This document shows positions 1-13,230 of a DNA stretch of 64,000 bases, piece by piece. Source of the stretch: Protula sp. h YS-2021 (Eukaryota; Annelida; Polychaeta; Sabellida; Serpulidae); assembly GCA_949752745.1 (NCBI GenBank), contig OX457031.1, forward strand, positions 24,318,081-24,382,080, written 5' to 3'. A program made the position numbers and the translations under genes. Below the pieces are notes generated by a model that was not told the DNA's origin, did no database searches, and was given only the letters and a program-made list of their open reading frames with translations. Each line of letters begins with the position of its first letter. Within the stretch, counting starts at the first letter, position 1.

Positions 1-1044
1 GAGAGGCTTATCCCTACCACCCTACCAGATGGACCCTGGCAGAAATTGGGGATAGATGTGTTTGAACTGGATAAGAGTAACTATTTAGTGACTGTCGATT
101 ACTACAGCAGGTACATTGAAGTGATATACTTACCTGACATGACGAGCAGAACTGTAGTTATGAAGCTGAAATCGCTATTTTCAAGGCATGGTATACCCAT
201 GGAAGTGAGGAGTGATGGTGCACGACAGTTCGTGTCCAAAGAATTCACTGAATTTTCACAACAGTATAACTTTGCACACTCTGTGAGCAGCCCTCACTTT
301 AGCCAGAGCAATGGTGAAGCAGAATCTGCCGTGAAAATCGCAAAACGATGCTTGAAACAGAGTGATCCTTTTGTAGCGTTGATGCTACATAGGAATACTC
401 CTCACACAGCGACAGGAAAATCACCTGCTGAATTACTTTTTGGAAGAAAACTGCGCACTATGATCCCTACCCTGAAAGAGAATTTAAAGCCAGTGAACTC
501 TCTTCATCAACAGGTTCGCGAACGTGACCTAAAATACAAACAAAATATGACCAAGCAGTTCAACAGAAAACATGGTGCGACAGAATCAACAACCTTTCAA
601 ACTGGACAATCTGTGCGTGTGAAAACTGAAAAAGAAAAGATTTGGAAACCTGCAACAATAGTTCAAAAATGTGACTTTCCTAGATCGTATTTGGTAAAAA
701 CACCTGATGGCAAACAGCTCCGCCGCAACACGAAACATCTGAGATCGATGCATTCCAATCCTGAAATGAAACCTAGCAAAGAACAAAGCAGACATTTTAA
801 TAACCAGTTATGGAATGAATTTCTTGACAGACGTATGCAAAATTTCAATGCAGCTTCCTCCCCTGTCATTCAGAAACCTGAAAAGAAAAGTGTTGCAGTT
901 ACATGTCCAAATCCCCAACAAACAATTGTGCAAATGAAATCGTCTGTCTTACCCGCAGCTGTAAATCCAATAAAACCAAGTATAGTTCCAAATGTAAGAA
1001 GATCAACAATAACCATCCGACAACCTAAAAAGTTAGATCTGTAA
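1..1044 (+). CDS. Ty3/gypsy retrotransposon Pol, integrase part (5' partial)
   Basis: The frame is open from the first base of the window, so the protein begins upstream. It reads as an integrase core. The catalytic triad is visible: D in GIDVFEL, D in VRSDGA and E in SNGEAES. A C-terminal stretch around KIWKPATIVQ..RSYLVKTPDGKQLRR resembles the small beta-barrel DNA-binding domain of gypsy integrases. It ends with a stop at 1042-1044 after a basic tail. Integrase inserts the reverse-transcribed element into the genome. The frame has no stop or shift in 348 codons, so this copy may be young. Protease, RT and RNase H should lie left of the window. The LTR is found 1.2 kb downstream. Confidence 0.93.
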   Translation, partial: ERLIPTTLPDGPWQKLGIDVFELDKSNYLVTVDYYSRYIEVIYLPDMTSRTVVMKLKSLFSRHGIPMEVRSDGARQFVSKEFTEFSQQYNFAHSVSSPHFSQSNGEAESAVKIAKRCLKQSDPFVALMLHRNTPHTATGKSPAELLFGRKLRTMIPTLKENLKPVNSLHQQVRERDLKYKQNMTKQFNRKHGATESTTFQTGQSVRVKTEKEKIWKPATIVQKCDFPRSYLVKTPDGKQLRRNTKHLRSMHSNPEMKPSKEQSRHFNNQLWNEFLDRRMQNFNAASSPVIQKPEKKSVAVTCPNPQQTIVQMKSSVLPAAVNPIKPSIVPNVRRSTITIRQPKKLDL

Positions 1045-1557
1045 AACACTGAGCATCCAAAAGTATATATATATGTGTATATATTTCATTGATACGGTCC
1101 CTGAGCATTTCGTTCGTATATCATTATCATTAAAGTGTTCAATAATTGCTATTGTATTTATTTTTTTTAATTCTCTATAGTTCTCCTGTCTTCTAAAAAA
1201 AAAAAAAAAAAGAAGATTTTGTAAATATATATATTTACAATTTTTTTACGAAAATTCTATGCTGAACTTGCCATATAAATGTCTGAGTTCATGTGTCGTA
1301 ATTCATTTTGCGTCAGAAAGTTGAAGAGAAGGCATAATAGAATTCCAATGTAAAATGATAGACCGATTGAAGAATCTTCCAAAAAAGGTTTGTGATTGGT
1401 TATAAAATAAATCGCATGATATTCCATTTAATTTTGACAAATCAGAGATCAGTATTGGTGTACTTTGTACAGATGGAAAAATAGTTCGAAAATTTCTAGA
1501 TTGAAAATCACATAAACACTGCAAAATTGTATTTCATTTTAAATTCAATATTGTTAA

Positions 1558-2141
1558 TTTTGTTAATTATATCACCTAAGTTAAATTTTTCATGTAAATA
1601 CTGAAAATAACAAATTTGTCCTAGTGTATTCTTACATCTGTTACCGCGAGTTCTGTTTTCTGCGAGTGCACGTGAGCTGGAGAGAATGAATGCAATTTCA
1701 TTTAAAATTTCGGAATAAAACTAATTAATTGAAGGATAAAGTGATGAAGTAATGTGAATATATGTTTATCTTGCTATTGGATATAGTTTAGATTCATAAC
1801 TGTGTAAAAAGTGTTAAATTCTGAAGAACACTGTATTATCGCTCATAAATTTTGTTAATTATATCACCTAAGTTAAATTTTTCATGTAAATACTGAAAAT
1901 AACAAATTTGTCCTAGTGTATTCTTACATCTGTTACCGCGAGTTCTGTTTTCTGCGAGTGCACGTGAGCTGGAGAGAATGAATGCAATTTCATTTAAAAT
2001 TTCGGAATAAAACTAATTAATTGAAGGATAAAGTGATGAAGTAATGTGAATATATGTTTATCTTGCTATTGGATATAGTTTAGATTCATAACTGTGTAAA
2101 AAGTGTTAAATTCTGAAGAACACTGTATTATCGCTCATAAA
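1558..2141 (+). repeat. Perfect 292-bp tandem duplication inside the gypsy element
   Basis: Two adjacent copies (1558-1849 and 1850-2141) read the same base for base by eye. They lie between the end of the integrase frame and the polypurine tract. The unit is AT-rich with no open frame. Identity this high means either a very recent duplication or an assembly artefact. Confidence 0.93.
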
Positions 2142-2197
2142 AAGGTAAGGGTACGGGCAGTCTTGAAAAAAGGGTTGGTGAGAAGGGCATTTTCTTA

Positions 2198-2380
2198 AAG
2201 GGGGAGATGTTTGGTATTTATTATCTGTGTTTGGTATTGATCACCATTCATAACTGAATGTGAATAACCCAAAACCGCCAAATATCACATGACCACATTA
2301 TCGCCATTTTTTGAGGAGGTTTGAATAAATACACCCGAACTGTTAGCATTGTTTTTCTCTCTCTTGCTAAGCACCAAACA
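2198..2380 (+). mobile_element. Polypurine tract and 3' LTR of the gypsy element
   Basis: A purine run (AAAGGGGGAGA, 2198-2207) is followed at once by TGTTTGGT at 2208. The matching inverted end ACCAAACA is at 2373-2380, so the LTR runs from about 2208 to 2380 (173 bp) with TG..CA ends. An AATAAA lies inside at about 2325. The 5' LTR is outside the window, so neither LTR identity nor target duplication can be checked. Confidence 0.75.
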
Positions 2381-2552
2381 CAACAATATTTATGAAAATT
2401 TTGCAATATTGAACTTAGAATGTAAGTTGCTAAAGTTACGTAAGTTTACTTCTGTGAATATCATGTAAGTAAGTAAACTTACGTAAGTTTAATCTTGAGA
2501 TCTAAGTTTAATATCTAAGTAAATAAACTTAGATGTTCGTGAATACGGCCAC
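2381..2552. mobile_element. Foldback-type short element (MITE-like)
   Basis: The stretch is rich in self-complementary blocks. A 16-bp perfect palindrome AAACTTACGTAAGTTT lies at 2475-2490, and ATCTAAGTTTA (about 2502) pairs with TAAACTTAGAT further right. It ends in GTGAATACGGCC, the inverse of the GGCCNTATTCAC end of the element at 34.73 kb. The left end next to the LTR is degenerate. Confidence 0.4.
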
Positions 2553-5500
2553 AGATGTTTTACACAAGATCTTGCTCGCATCATATGGGTACGCATTTTA
2601 CGTAATGACGCCATGTGTGGTCCACGCTTATTCTACTCGCGACAAAATTTAATACAATCAAGCAACAATCCAACCAACTCTCACCTTTTTTATCTTCAGT
2701 CGCTGAGAAGTTATGCATATAAGATTTTAAGTAATGACGTTATACGCCTTAATCAATCATGCAACACGCGTCGGAGGTTGACAGAACAGTCCTACCCACC
2801 CTTAAAATGAGCAAACCAAGTTTTGAAGTCGATCCGAATTTTCGTTTTCGAGATCTCTGCACACATTCTGTTCACAACAGATACACAGGCACACACAGCA
2901 TACAAAACCTATGTCTCGCCTCAATTGAGGAGACATAATAACTTGTAAGGCCGTAGTAATCGAGACAGCTTCCTTTGTTTTTATTCTTTTTTCGGCAACC
3001 CAATCTGGCAACCTGGCTTATAAGATATTACTATGGAATTACACGAAGAATATTTCATAAGGAACGCAATATCCCACTTCTGGTGGAATTGTAACTACAA
3101 TATACTCGATCCTATCGAGGATCCCCTCGCATCAAAAGCTGTGCCAGTTGCTGGATCCACACAACAGTGTTGCATACGATAGCACACACATTTAACAACA
3201 ATTCTAGCTAATAGCTATACGATAATACAGCAAAAATAGCTTTTACTCAGAAGACATAAGTAATCCCAACCAGCAGTATTTCTTGAAACATCATGTCTAG
3301 TTCCACTAGCACTTGTTAAAAACCGGGACTGCTCTTCGATGCGAAGAAATTTGACATTCAGGTTTGCAGTCAGAGATACCGAAAGACCTCAGTGTGATGT
3401 AACTTACTGAGACTAGTCCTGAATCACCTTAGACAACCACCCCCAGCTGATAGGTTAGGGCTTCTTTCCCTCTCTTTGTTAGAAGAGTCATCGGGGATTA
3501 ATTGAGTCCAAATGGTCGAAAAAATACTCGGAAATTTTTTCGACTGTAAAATTTCGACATGAATTACATGAAGCATGCGTTCCGGCGCACGTTACTCTCA
3601 TTCCAGTGCAAAGTAGCACTCCTGCATGGAAATCCACTACGCGTAAGCTACGTGATCGGCGCCTGACCATCATGTGATGGTGTCAAAAAAAATCGCAACC
3701 TCAGTGAAGAGTTCACATAGCAATAAAGGCATTACTACTTACTAAATATAATACATTCAACGCAATCAGGGCATTTTTCGCACACGTGAAACCACCACAC
3801 CCCATAACGGCAGTATATTTTCTCAAAATCTGCCTTTTTATTATTTTTTTATGTTTTTTCGTCTCACTTCCTGTCTTGCGTGAATGTTAATGTTTTCTCC
3901 GAGAGTTTCCCTGAGGGCAACATATGGATAAAGCAAAACTAAACCAAGCGAACTGGTTTGGTTAGAAACGAATAAAACTTTCTCAACTTTTAAAATTTTA
4001 TAAAACAGGAGATTAAACGGGCTAAAATATGAAACGAAAATATAGTCAGTTTTTTATTCTTTTTTCATTGCTGATATATGATTACTTTAACCATCTCTAA
4101 CAAGGAGTGGTAGTTCCGTTTCTTTTAATGTCAACTATGTTTGGTTTTAATTAGCTACTTTACTTTCAATGTTGTTTTCTTTTTCAAGTTACTGCCTATG
4201 GGTAAAAACCTTTTAAAAGGGTCTGTTTTCTTTCGGAGCCACTGCTGTCTAAACCAGCAGAACGATACAACATACCCGGAAAAAAGGCTTTGTTTTGTTT
4301 GAATACCGTGATGTAATGTACTAGAGAAACACAACTGTGTAAAATAATTAGGGTGTAAATAAATGCGGAATTAAAAAATCAATGCAAAATTGAAATAAGA
4401 ACAAAAAGATGACCACTGTTTTGAATCACGAGGTGCCCATAATAGGGTGGTTGTTATATTATCCTTTTGAGGATGACATCGACAGCATGTGCAGTTGAAC
4501 ATAAATAAACATGATGGCAAAATAAACAACCTCCCAGTGCATCTTTCTACAGTTCCATGAAACCGCCTAGTACACAACATAGGTCTTATTAATATAGAAA
4601 TGAATAGCATTATTAAAACTGATCGAGAGAAAGTGTCCCCTACAGCGGAATGTAAATAATGGGGGTGTGTCCACAACCGAACTTTTACTGCTCAGGGAAT
4701 TTCAGCTCAATAAACTGAACCCTTGGAGAGGGGAGCCCATAAAAGTAACAATATTAAAAATTACAAATAGAATACTTTGGAGAGAAATCGTTCTTTGAAT
4801 GTTTGGACTGTTCGTTTATTTTGATGACATCTAGTGTTCTCTAATAAGATTTGGTAAAAGAATGTTTCTTATATTCTGACTGGACAACATTGATGTCATA
4901 AGACCAAATGAACAGGTTCTTTCTCTTTGTCACAACAGTAAAAGGGTCTATTCCTTTTGGGTGATGACATCAAGTATTATCAATTAGATTTTGTAAAAGG
5001 TTCTCTCGGGTATTCTGGTTGGACATTCGCTGATCACTGACAACTTCGACGAAGTTGAGCGCGGATAACAAGCCAATTGGAAACAGTGGTTTGTTACCAA
5101 GCACGTTTCATTAAACTAATGTAATGTAACAATGTAACGACATATTTTCCATTCGTATTTTACCATTCGACAATATTTAAATGATTGGACGATCATGCAT
5201 TTGAAAAAGAAAATGAATGATCGAAAACATTAAACAAAATCTGTAATGTTTAGAGGAGGAAAAGCATCAAAAACCTCTTCTGTTTACGTTGCGTTTAAAA
5301 TTTGATTACTGTATGGAGAAGAAAGAGAAAAATATTACAAATGCGTTTGATTGCGTGACCTATACTTCAGCTGAAAAATTTTATTATTTAATGAGAGTAT
5401 GGAATGAGTCCTCGCGCTTACCTTGACATGTTTGCACCGCTTTATTTAAATATGTTAACAAAAGCAACGCTCAATGTGTACGAAGAAGATAATAACACTG

Positions 5501-8500
5501 GCCATACCGTAGCAATGAGAAAACATACGTATTTCTATATGAAGAACAAATGTTGAAATTCACTGATGGAATCTGAAGGAATGAAGAGTGTCATAGAAAC
5601 AGCCAAAAACTACAACTTAAAAACATGGGCCATGACAGTAGAGATATAAGATTAATAAACAGTGACCTAAGTGGAAACTAAGTCGCAGAGCAAATTATTA
5701 TTTTTATTACATGTCTGTGTAGTTTTCCAGCATTATAATTTCGAGGACGTTTTGCCCTTGCCCTACCAGCATTGGGAACTTCCCCGGCTTGCCGTTGATA
5801 TGGATGAATTTTTCACAAGGAGGAGGGGGCTGGTCAGGAGAGCAGGTAGAACATTTAAAGTTGTTTTCAGAGACATTTGATTCATGACACTTCCCCTCTG
5901 CTCTCTAATAAAAACAGAAAATAAACAATAATTTGCAAAAACTGTTTAACGCTGTAATTGCTAGGGAAAAATATTGTCTGCTAAAATTCGCTTTTCTCGT
6001 TATCGGGATACCCCAACAATCTCCTTAAAAATTTCTAGATTTACGCTTGGTCCCCAGTTTCCTCATGGTATTACTTAAATTTTCCAAAGAAACTCGTTGT
6101 ATGCAGCCGATGTAAGAGGGGTGCGAAATTGCAAAAAGTAAATCTCACAATCACCTTTCTTACATTTGTAAATGCTGTGTTGAACGAGTGTTGGTTCAGT
6201 GACATTGTGATATGACATTTGCATATGAAAATTTGACTATGACGACTGTGTTGTTAAAACCAATCCTCTTGAAAACACTTCTCAGTGTTATTTTAAGGCA
6301 CTTAGATGTGTTCTGAAGAAATTTCATGTAACAGAAAAACACACTTATCATTTCTCATTGTTACTATTTGAGAAGGAACTTGGCATGATTCCACTTAAAG
6401 TTGGCTAAGCAGCATACAAGAGAAGTTTTACTCAAGCAGGGCTTGCATGAAGAGAAACCAGTATATGAAAGTAGTTGACCTGTAGTCTTAGCCAACCTCA
6501 GTATGAAAAGCTTGAATGTGCATGGCACCCAGCACCTATCTTTTTAAAATTGGCTCATGAAAAAAAATGAATGTCATCAACAGTGTTTTCAAGATATTAT
6601 GGTTCAGAAAACAAGCAACACCGCGGGAACAGTGACTTCCTCATCTGACAGTCTGTACTGTAATTGAGAGTGGAGCAAGAATAGTTTCTAGAGACTGTGT
6701 GCACACTTAAATTGTAACACTGACGAATGGCAAATCGTGCAAAAAGTGCTGAAGTGTTTTTATCTTGAAAAACGTTTTTAAGGACTTTACCACGTGCTAT
6801 GCTAACAACATCGAGATGATGATTGTTCTGCAATGTTAACTATGTAATCCAAATAGCAACATTCAAAATGCTTGTTTTTTACCCAAGTCTTTCTCCATTC
6901 TAATATTTTGAGACTTTAAAGAGTTATATATTGATGAATATATCTTTAAATAAACTGTACATATCCACTTTATTCAGACTTATAAACAGTGTTACATATA
7001 CATGGAGCAACAGAAGTCAAGAGTCAGATAATGCAACGGTATAAAACATGCAAAAGAATAAAGAGCATATGAGCAAAACAAAAACTTTAGAAATAAAAGA
7101 TAGAAAGAGGCCTCAGAGGATTGAAAGAGAGAAAAAAAGAGAAATGGACAAGCAAGAAGGAGGAATAGGAGGAACGGTTAGGGCAACAAAAGGTTCATAC
7201 CTTCTTGAATTCTAGAACTAAAATTTAGTACTCACTCGTAGGCCAGACAACAAGGAAGCAACAAAAGTTTCTGTTTCAATAACATGCTAAAACAGGTGGT
7301 CCAGATCCTGACATGGTGAAAATTGGGACAGTAAATGCTTTAAAAACTGTGTTCAGACAGTTAAACTCTACAATAATATTTTTGAATATATTCAAGATGC
7401 ATTTATCTAATCAAATTAGGTACTGTTTTGATATTAAGTAAATAGGCAGCGTTGATAAAGCAAACGAAGGGCAAGATTCTTCAGTGTCAGTTTCAATACC
7501 AAAATAAGAGGGTAGAGGTGTGCAAAAGGCCTTGGACTTGAATTGTTGTGTGAATCCTCGGCGACACAACGTCTAGAATGTCCAATTTTCCGCATTTCAA
7601 GAGATTTTCTCTATAAGATTTTTTATGTTAAGACATTATCAATAAGAGCAAAATCAGCTTCACCAACAATGCTACCACCGCCACCACCATCAACACTGTC
7701 GCTGCTGACGTCACCGCTACACAAATGTGTTATACAATGACACCGATGACGAAATTGAAACGTCATAATTCTATGGTTTTCAAACATATCTCCACTCTGA
7801 CTGTATCCGAACTAACGGCCTAGCAGCAAAATGTTGTTTTCCTGCAAGATATTTTGTAAAATGGCAAGATATGGTCACAGCCGAAACCGCTGTATGATGA
7901 AATAAAAATACCTGTTACAGCAGCAGATTCTGTTTGAGAGATTCATTTTTATATTGACTAGAATCACTCTCGGCAGTGTTATTTCACCACTTTGTGATCA
8001 GTTCATGAAAATTATATAGCTCAGCCATGGTCACATCATATTGTTATTTACATATTGAGCTAGAATGCTCTAAAAGCAACATATTTGATGAGCTAGTTAA
8101 CGTTTTAGCAGCAGGTATTTTTTTGGTAAAACAGAACATGCAGACAATTTTTAGTCAACATTGCGGTCGTATTTACGCAACTGGTCATAGCTGCTGAATC
8201 ATTATGTCTTGGATTTTTTTTGTTTAACATAGAACAGTTTAAGGATCAACTGAAACAAAACGATACCTTGACCTATGTTCTTATGAAGAATGCGGCCTAC
8301 TTTTTAAACCATTTTCAACAGTAGCTAAGCACAAGACTCTTTGCAAGAGATTACATTTAATCCAGAATCAGATATAGAGAGGGAATATAATTAGGTGCAG
8401 AGAAGGAAAACATTGAAGCGGTTAAGTCAGGATGACTAACTTTTTGACTCAGTACGCTCTATTCATATGTTATAGAGATGCTTGTAATATCCCGCAGTAT

Positions 8501-9034
8501 TCACCCTTAGAAATCCTTTGACGAGGCTCTAAATCTCTCACGTTCTTGTGGCGTCTTGCATGGTGTTAATCACGTACCATACAAAACTCTGACGCAGTGT
8601 TAAAAGCTATGATGTTTTAAGGTTTGAAGGAAGGTGTCTGTTATGGTATTAGCCCATCTGTGAGCCATCGTTGTCATTTATAGACCACACAATCAAAACA
8701 TGTGAGTCGAGCTCTCATTATTGTTTTTTATATAAGTGCCAAAGTGTAATACAATTGCTTTCACTTCCTTTTTTGATAATAGAATTGTTCTCTTTTTCTT
8801 TTAATTGCATTCGTTTTGATATGGTTACTATTAGGAGAGGCAAATTGTTCTTGTCAGAAATGTACAACCATATTGTTTCAGTGCTAAAACAACTTTAGCT
8901 CCGAATTATACATATCACAATATTCTGCAGTTAAGTGTTGCTAATTCCAAGACGTTTGACTTTTCTAACAACACCTATTCTTTAGTTAATCAGCAACTGA
9001 AGTTTTTAATTTCTTAATATTCATTTTTATGAAT
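2553..9034. other. Gene-free stretch, 6.5 kb
   Basis: No exon with a recognisable product was found on either strand. A diverged direct repeat of about 75 bp (TGATGACATC..GTAAAAG..TATTCTG.TGGACA) occurs at about 4820-4897 and 4961-5036. A stretch at 5730-5850 has a plausible acceptor (TTTTCCAG) and donor (GCAG/GTAGAA) around an open frame containing FEDVLPLPYQHWELPRL, but nothing identifies it. The rest is AT-rich with scattered simple repeats. Confidence 0.6.
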
Positions 9035-9144
9035 GAAATATCTTGTAGACTACGAAGCCATCACAATGGGTTTTCCGATGTATTAAACATTAGTTATCGC
9101 GATCCCTAATAATAAAAAATTCTTTGGTAAACGTACCACCACAT
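9035..9144. repeat. Left inverted terminal repeat of the DIRS-like element
   Basis: It starts GAAATATCTTGTAGAC and ends ACCACCACAT. Its reverse complement matches 14122-14231 along the full length, with small indels. Confidence 0.7.
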
Positions 9145-9582
9145 CTCATCCCATCTCTTTCGGAGACTTGAACTGGCGGTGGGAATTAAATATCCAATGC
9201 ATACGATCTGGTTGACACGCTGTCTACAAAACATTATGTCGTACAGAAGGCAGAAATAAAAATAATAGATTCCATTTATTATTTCAACTTCAGCGAGTCT
9301 CATCACGTACTGCCCAATCAATAATAATAATAAACAATATTCAGTGGGGTTTCACCACGAAGTGACCACTATGAAATACACTTTAGCTCGATGAAACTGA
9401 CATTATCATACGAGCGAGCGTCCCATTTTTTTTTACAAAGATAGGAGTCTAAGAACACCGACAAACAACGCAATGCAAATGTTGCCGACCCGTCGCAGCA
9501 GCAACTATACCGTGCTAAAAAACAACTGCACTGCCTAGGGCCGGCAAGAGAACAGTCACGTGATGAGCCAGTTGCCACACTG

Positions 9583-10830
9583 TTACTGCAGATCCGGACT
9601 GTGTGTTAACGCATAGTCTAGTGGACTTCTTCGTGTAAGACTTCTTTCCACCGGACTGCTGGGAAGTCCTGCAAGAAGGAGGACTATTGTGAATTTAGCA
9701 GCAACAAAAGGAAATGCAAACAGCACCTGCGATGGCTGCTGAAACAGCAATGCACCGATCGCTATTGCGGCCACATCCGGACACGGAGACATGTACGCCC
9801 GAGACGATGATTGAGACGATTGGCAAATAGAATGACCTGAGGTGGACCTCACGGAGATTGCAACGCAATCCAGCGAAACATGTAATCCGCTAACGCCCAC
9901 TCGGCGTGAACAACCTGACGCATCCGAGAAGCTAGGTCCGCGAAAGCATTCAAACTGTCTGAGAGGGCTGAATGAAAAAAAACCACAACCCCAAGCACAC
10001 AACTATACCTGTTTGGTGAGACGAGAAAGCATGGGTGACTGGATGCCACCCTGCTTGGACAAACACGCCACCACCGTCTGATTGTCTATCAGACACTGAA
10101 CCACGTGACCGTCGAGAAATGTTCGCCGAGTCTGACAAGCTACCAAAACCGCTTTCATTTCCAGGGCATTGAAATGCAACCGCTGTACGTTCCTGTCCGC
10201 ACTTACTAACAACCAATCGTCGAAATATTGGGGCAACAACAACCCTATATGTCGACTCCACTGCCTGACTACCTTCATAACTTGTGTAAACACAAACGGG
10301 CAATCCAAAAGGTAGGGCGAGAAACTGATAACTCTGATCCTCTACCGTGAATGCAAGAAAACGATTTGCGGCCTTGTGCATGGGAACGTGGAGGTATGCG
10401 GACGAATACACTGAAACCGCTTACATATCCCGACTTAGTTTAGATGTGACCATCTTGGGAGTATCCATCGTGATAGATAAAAGATGGAGGAACCGAATGA
10501 GTTGCGACAAGTCTATGACAAAACGCAAACCCCCGGACGTTTTGGGTACGAGAAAGACACAACTGAAAAATGAGTGTCTATCGGCATCTTCTCTATAACT
10601 CGCTTGTCTATGAGATCAAGACGGATTGGGAAGCTTGGCCAGCGGTCGAAGAATCTGACAACCCCACCTGTCCCTTGCAAACGGTAAGGGGTAACCCCAG
10701 CGCAGCAGATAAACTACATTTTTGGGAGCTCCCAGAGCTTGCCAAAAATTCTTTAGTCTTCCCCTACAGGCGTTCGATTTGTGACACTGACCAACCATTT
10801 TTCGGCAGAAACCGAAAGTATCTGACAAAG
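9583..10830 (-). pseudogene. DIRS-like reverse transcriptase / RNase H, frameshifted
   Basis: Reading right to left, fragments in different frames give LKNFWQALGAP and LRWGYPLPFARDR (RT N-terminal region), then SAYLHVPMHKAANRFLAF and YQFLALPFGL, then FVFTQVMKVVRQW. The catalytic motif QYFDDWLL follows. RNase H-like HFNALEMKAVLVACQ, FLDGHVVQCLIDNQTVVA and SKQGG come next, then NAFADLASRMRQVVHAEW and YMSPCPDVAAIAIGALL. Order and wording fit DIRS1-type Pol. Several frameshifts and stops separate the pieces, so it is non-functional, although the YxDD residues themselves survive. Confidence 0.85.
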
Positions 10831-10859
10831 ATTGTTGTGCAATCTGATTGGTTGCTACC

Positions 10860-12212
10860 TCTGCTTCAAAGTGGCAGACTGCTTTTTCGTGTCCGCCTTG
10901 TGGTTTTGTGCTGGGGTGTCGACAGTGGCACTGTAGCCGGCCTATTCCGAGGCGTAACTACCGGAGAAACCGGTGCTTGGCGTTGTTTGCTGGATCGGTA
11001 CGTAGCGTTAGAGCTCATCCGTGCCGCTTCAATCATATTTATGAGCAACTCCGGTGGAAATAAGTCCGATTGCCCGTCATTAGGTGCGAACCAAAGCTTC
11101 CTCGCATCTTTCGCCTTGATGTTCGAGTGCGGCAAGACCTGATCCCTCCGCAGAAGTACAAGCGACGACAATAGACAGGCTTTCAACATTAAGCAAGCCC
11201 GACGAGGCAGCCACTAGCGAATCAAATACCCGGTCAAACAGCACGTTGGTACTGGGATCCACGAACTTCCACAGCACTTGAATTTAGATTGACCTACGGC
11301 AACCACGGAGCCTTGGGATACATGAGCAGCTGAATGGATAACACTGCGTCAAGTGCAGTACTTTTGAGGGCAGCAATCGTGACCAATGATGGTGTCGGAA
11401 ATTTTGGAGAGACTGTAGTTCTTCCATTCTCGCTTGCATAACGTTGGCCACACAAGGAGCTGTCGACAAGGTCATGAAATCCTCGCGTGGTTGCGGTTGG
11501 GACTGAGCCGAAAAAAACAGAGCTTTTCTACTTCCCTGCGGCTGCAAACTCGCTAGCGTGGTTTGCAAGAATTGTCAGCAATAAATTTCAAAATGTCTTT
11601 AAATGGAAAGTCTGTTGACGACAGATCCCCAGTGAACGCCTCTTCCCATGTGGTAGCCTTAATTGGTGACACAGGCACTGTAACTGCTGTAGTTTGGGCA
11701 ACACGCGTCTAATTCTGTTCATTGTCACTATCCAATGGTTGTTCGTCTTCCCCCAATGACGAATTATCAGGTGAAGAGGCAAAAGAAGAGTCTTCCGTCA
11801 AAGGCTAAATCCGAGCAACAAGAGAGGACACAGATGGCTGCAACTCCTTATGTGATGATGGCTCAGTCGTAATCGTAGCCGACGGAACTGAGTTTAGTCG
11901 AGATGTTGCCGACGCCCATCGATCCCGACTTCGATGGAAGGCTGTCCGAAAGTACATTTAGACTTAAAGCATATTTCTTCAACGGCGATAACTCCTGCCT
12001 TCGTGGGGAAGACCAAACGAAACGTGCTTCACAGCGGTAGAAATAGTAATATCCAAGTCTGTTATTGTAGGCAATTGTTGCATCGACTCATCCTGCGCAA
12101 CGTCATTGGTCTCCATGTTGACATCATTGGCTATAAGCACATGCAACAACGATTGAACAGAACCCTGTAAAGCAGTCACTAACGAAGTTCCCTTAGGTGA
12201 CGTCACATTCAC
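10860..12212 (-). pseudogene. Probable gag-like region of the DIRS-like element
   Basis: Upstream of the RT on the same strand, short broken frames (about 10866-11189, 11284-11568 and 11979-12212) encode Ser/Gln/Arg-rich sequence without domains I recognise. Position alone suggests the gag-like protein of the element. The long plus-strand frame at 10570-11142 lies opposite this region and the RT and is an artefact. Confidence 0.4.
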
Positions 12213-12789
12213 TTGACCCGGCTGTATACACGGGCTGCGACGACGCCAATGATTTGAAAAGCAGCAATATGATAATTTTGGTATTAACCTTCAGTGATGG
12301 TATGTTATCCAGTGCATCCGTATCCGATTTGACAAGCGTTTGTAACAGAAAAGGTGAGAGTGATTGCAACGAAGTGGACGCCTTATCACTGTTAGAACAT
12401 TTCCGTCTTCTGGCACCGACCCTAGCCGACTCTTGTTGCTGTAGCAGAAATGAAAAGAGTGAATGTCTAAATGTGCACACTGCTCGCAATGATTATCCAT
12501 CGTGCACGGATGAATCTTTCAGCGACGTAAACGGGCCGTGCATCTTGAAAGCGGGTTTCCAGTATGCTTGACGTGTACATGAGATTCCGGAAATTTGCAG
12601 CGACTCTACAATCAGATCAGTCCAAAAAACATATAATAATGGCTGCAAACAATGTGTAAAACAGATAATATTAATGATTAAAGACGACAAGGCAATCGCT
12701 ACACTTCATTAAACTGTTTTGAAAAACAAAACACACATTGTAAATTACAAGCACACAGTGCAAAACCAACATTGCAACGCGTATCATGT

Positions 12790-13230
12790 GACTGAGTCGC
12801 TGCAAACACGATTCCGTGGCGTGGCAATCCGTGGTAGTCACGCACCATTACAGAACGTAGACTCTACAATAACAAGTACCAACCGCCGTGACAAACACGA
12901 CCCGCGACCACAGCGAGTCGCCACAACGATGACTCATGATCACAGCGACTTGTGATCACGGGTCAAAGAAACCTACAAGAAAATCGGAGCACGACTCGTG
13001 AACAAAGCAGGTCGCCACAAACCCAACCCGTGTACAGACTCCTGATCACATCAAGTCGCCACAAACACGACCCGTGCACACTGCGAGTCTCTGCAAACAC
13101 AATCCTTGCATAAGCAGGTCGATGTAGAAACGCCTCATGAACACAATAACACAATAACATGCCGTGAGCACATCAAGCCATGGTAGACACGAATCGTTAT
13201 CACAGCGAATCGCTACAAACACGATTCTCA
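12790..13230. repeat. Degenerate minisatellite, unit about 30-35 bp
   Basis: Blocks such as CACAAACACGACCCGTG and ATCACAGCGAGTCGC recur irregularly from about 12790 to 13230, for example near 12900, 13010, 13060 and 13195. Copies are strongly diverged. The array lies within the DIRS-like element. Confidence 0.6.

Noticed and set aside
10570..11142. 190-codon plus-strand frame
   Set aside because: It lies opposite the DIRS-like RT and gag region and has no domain; it is antisense artefact.
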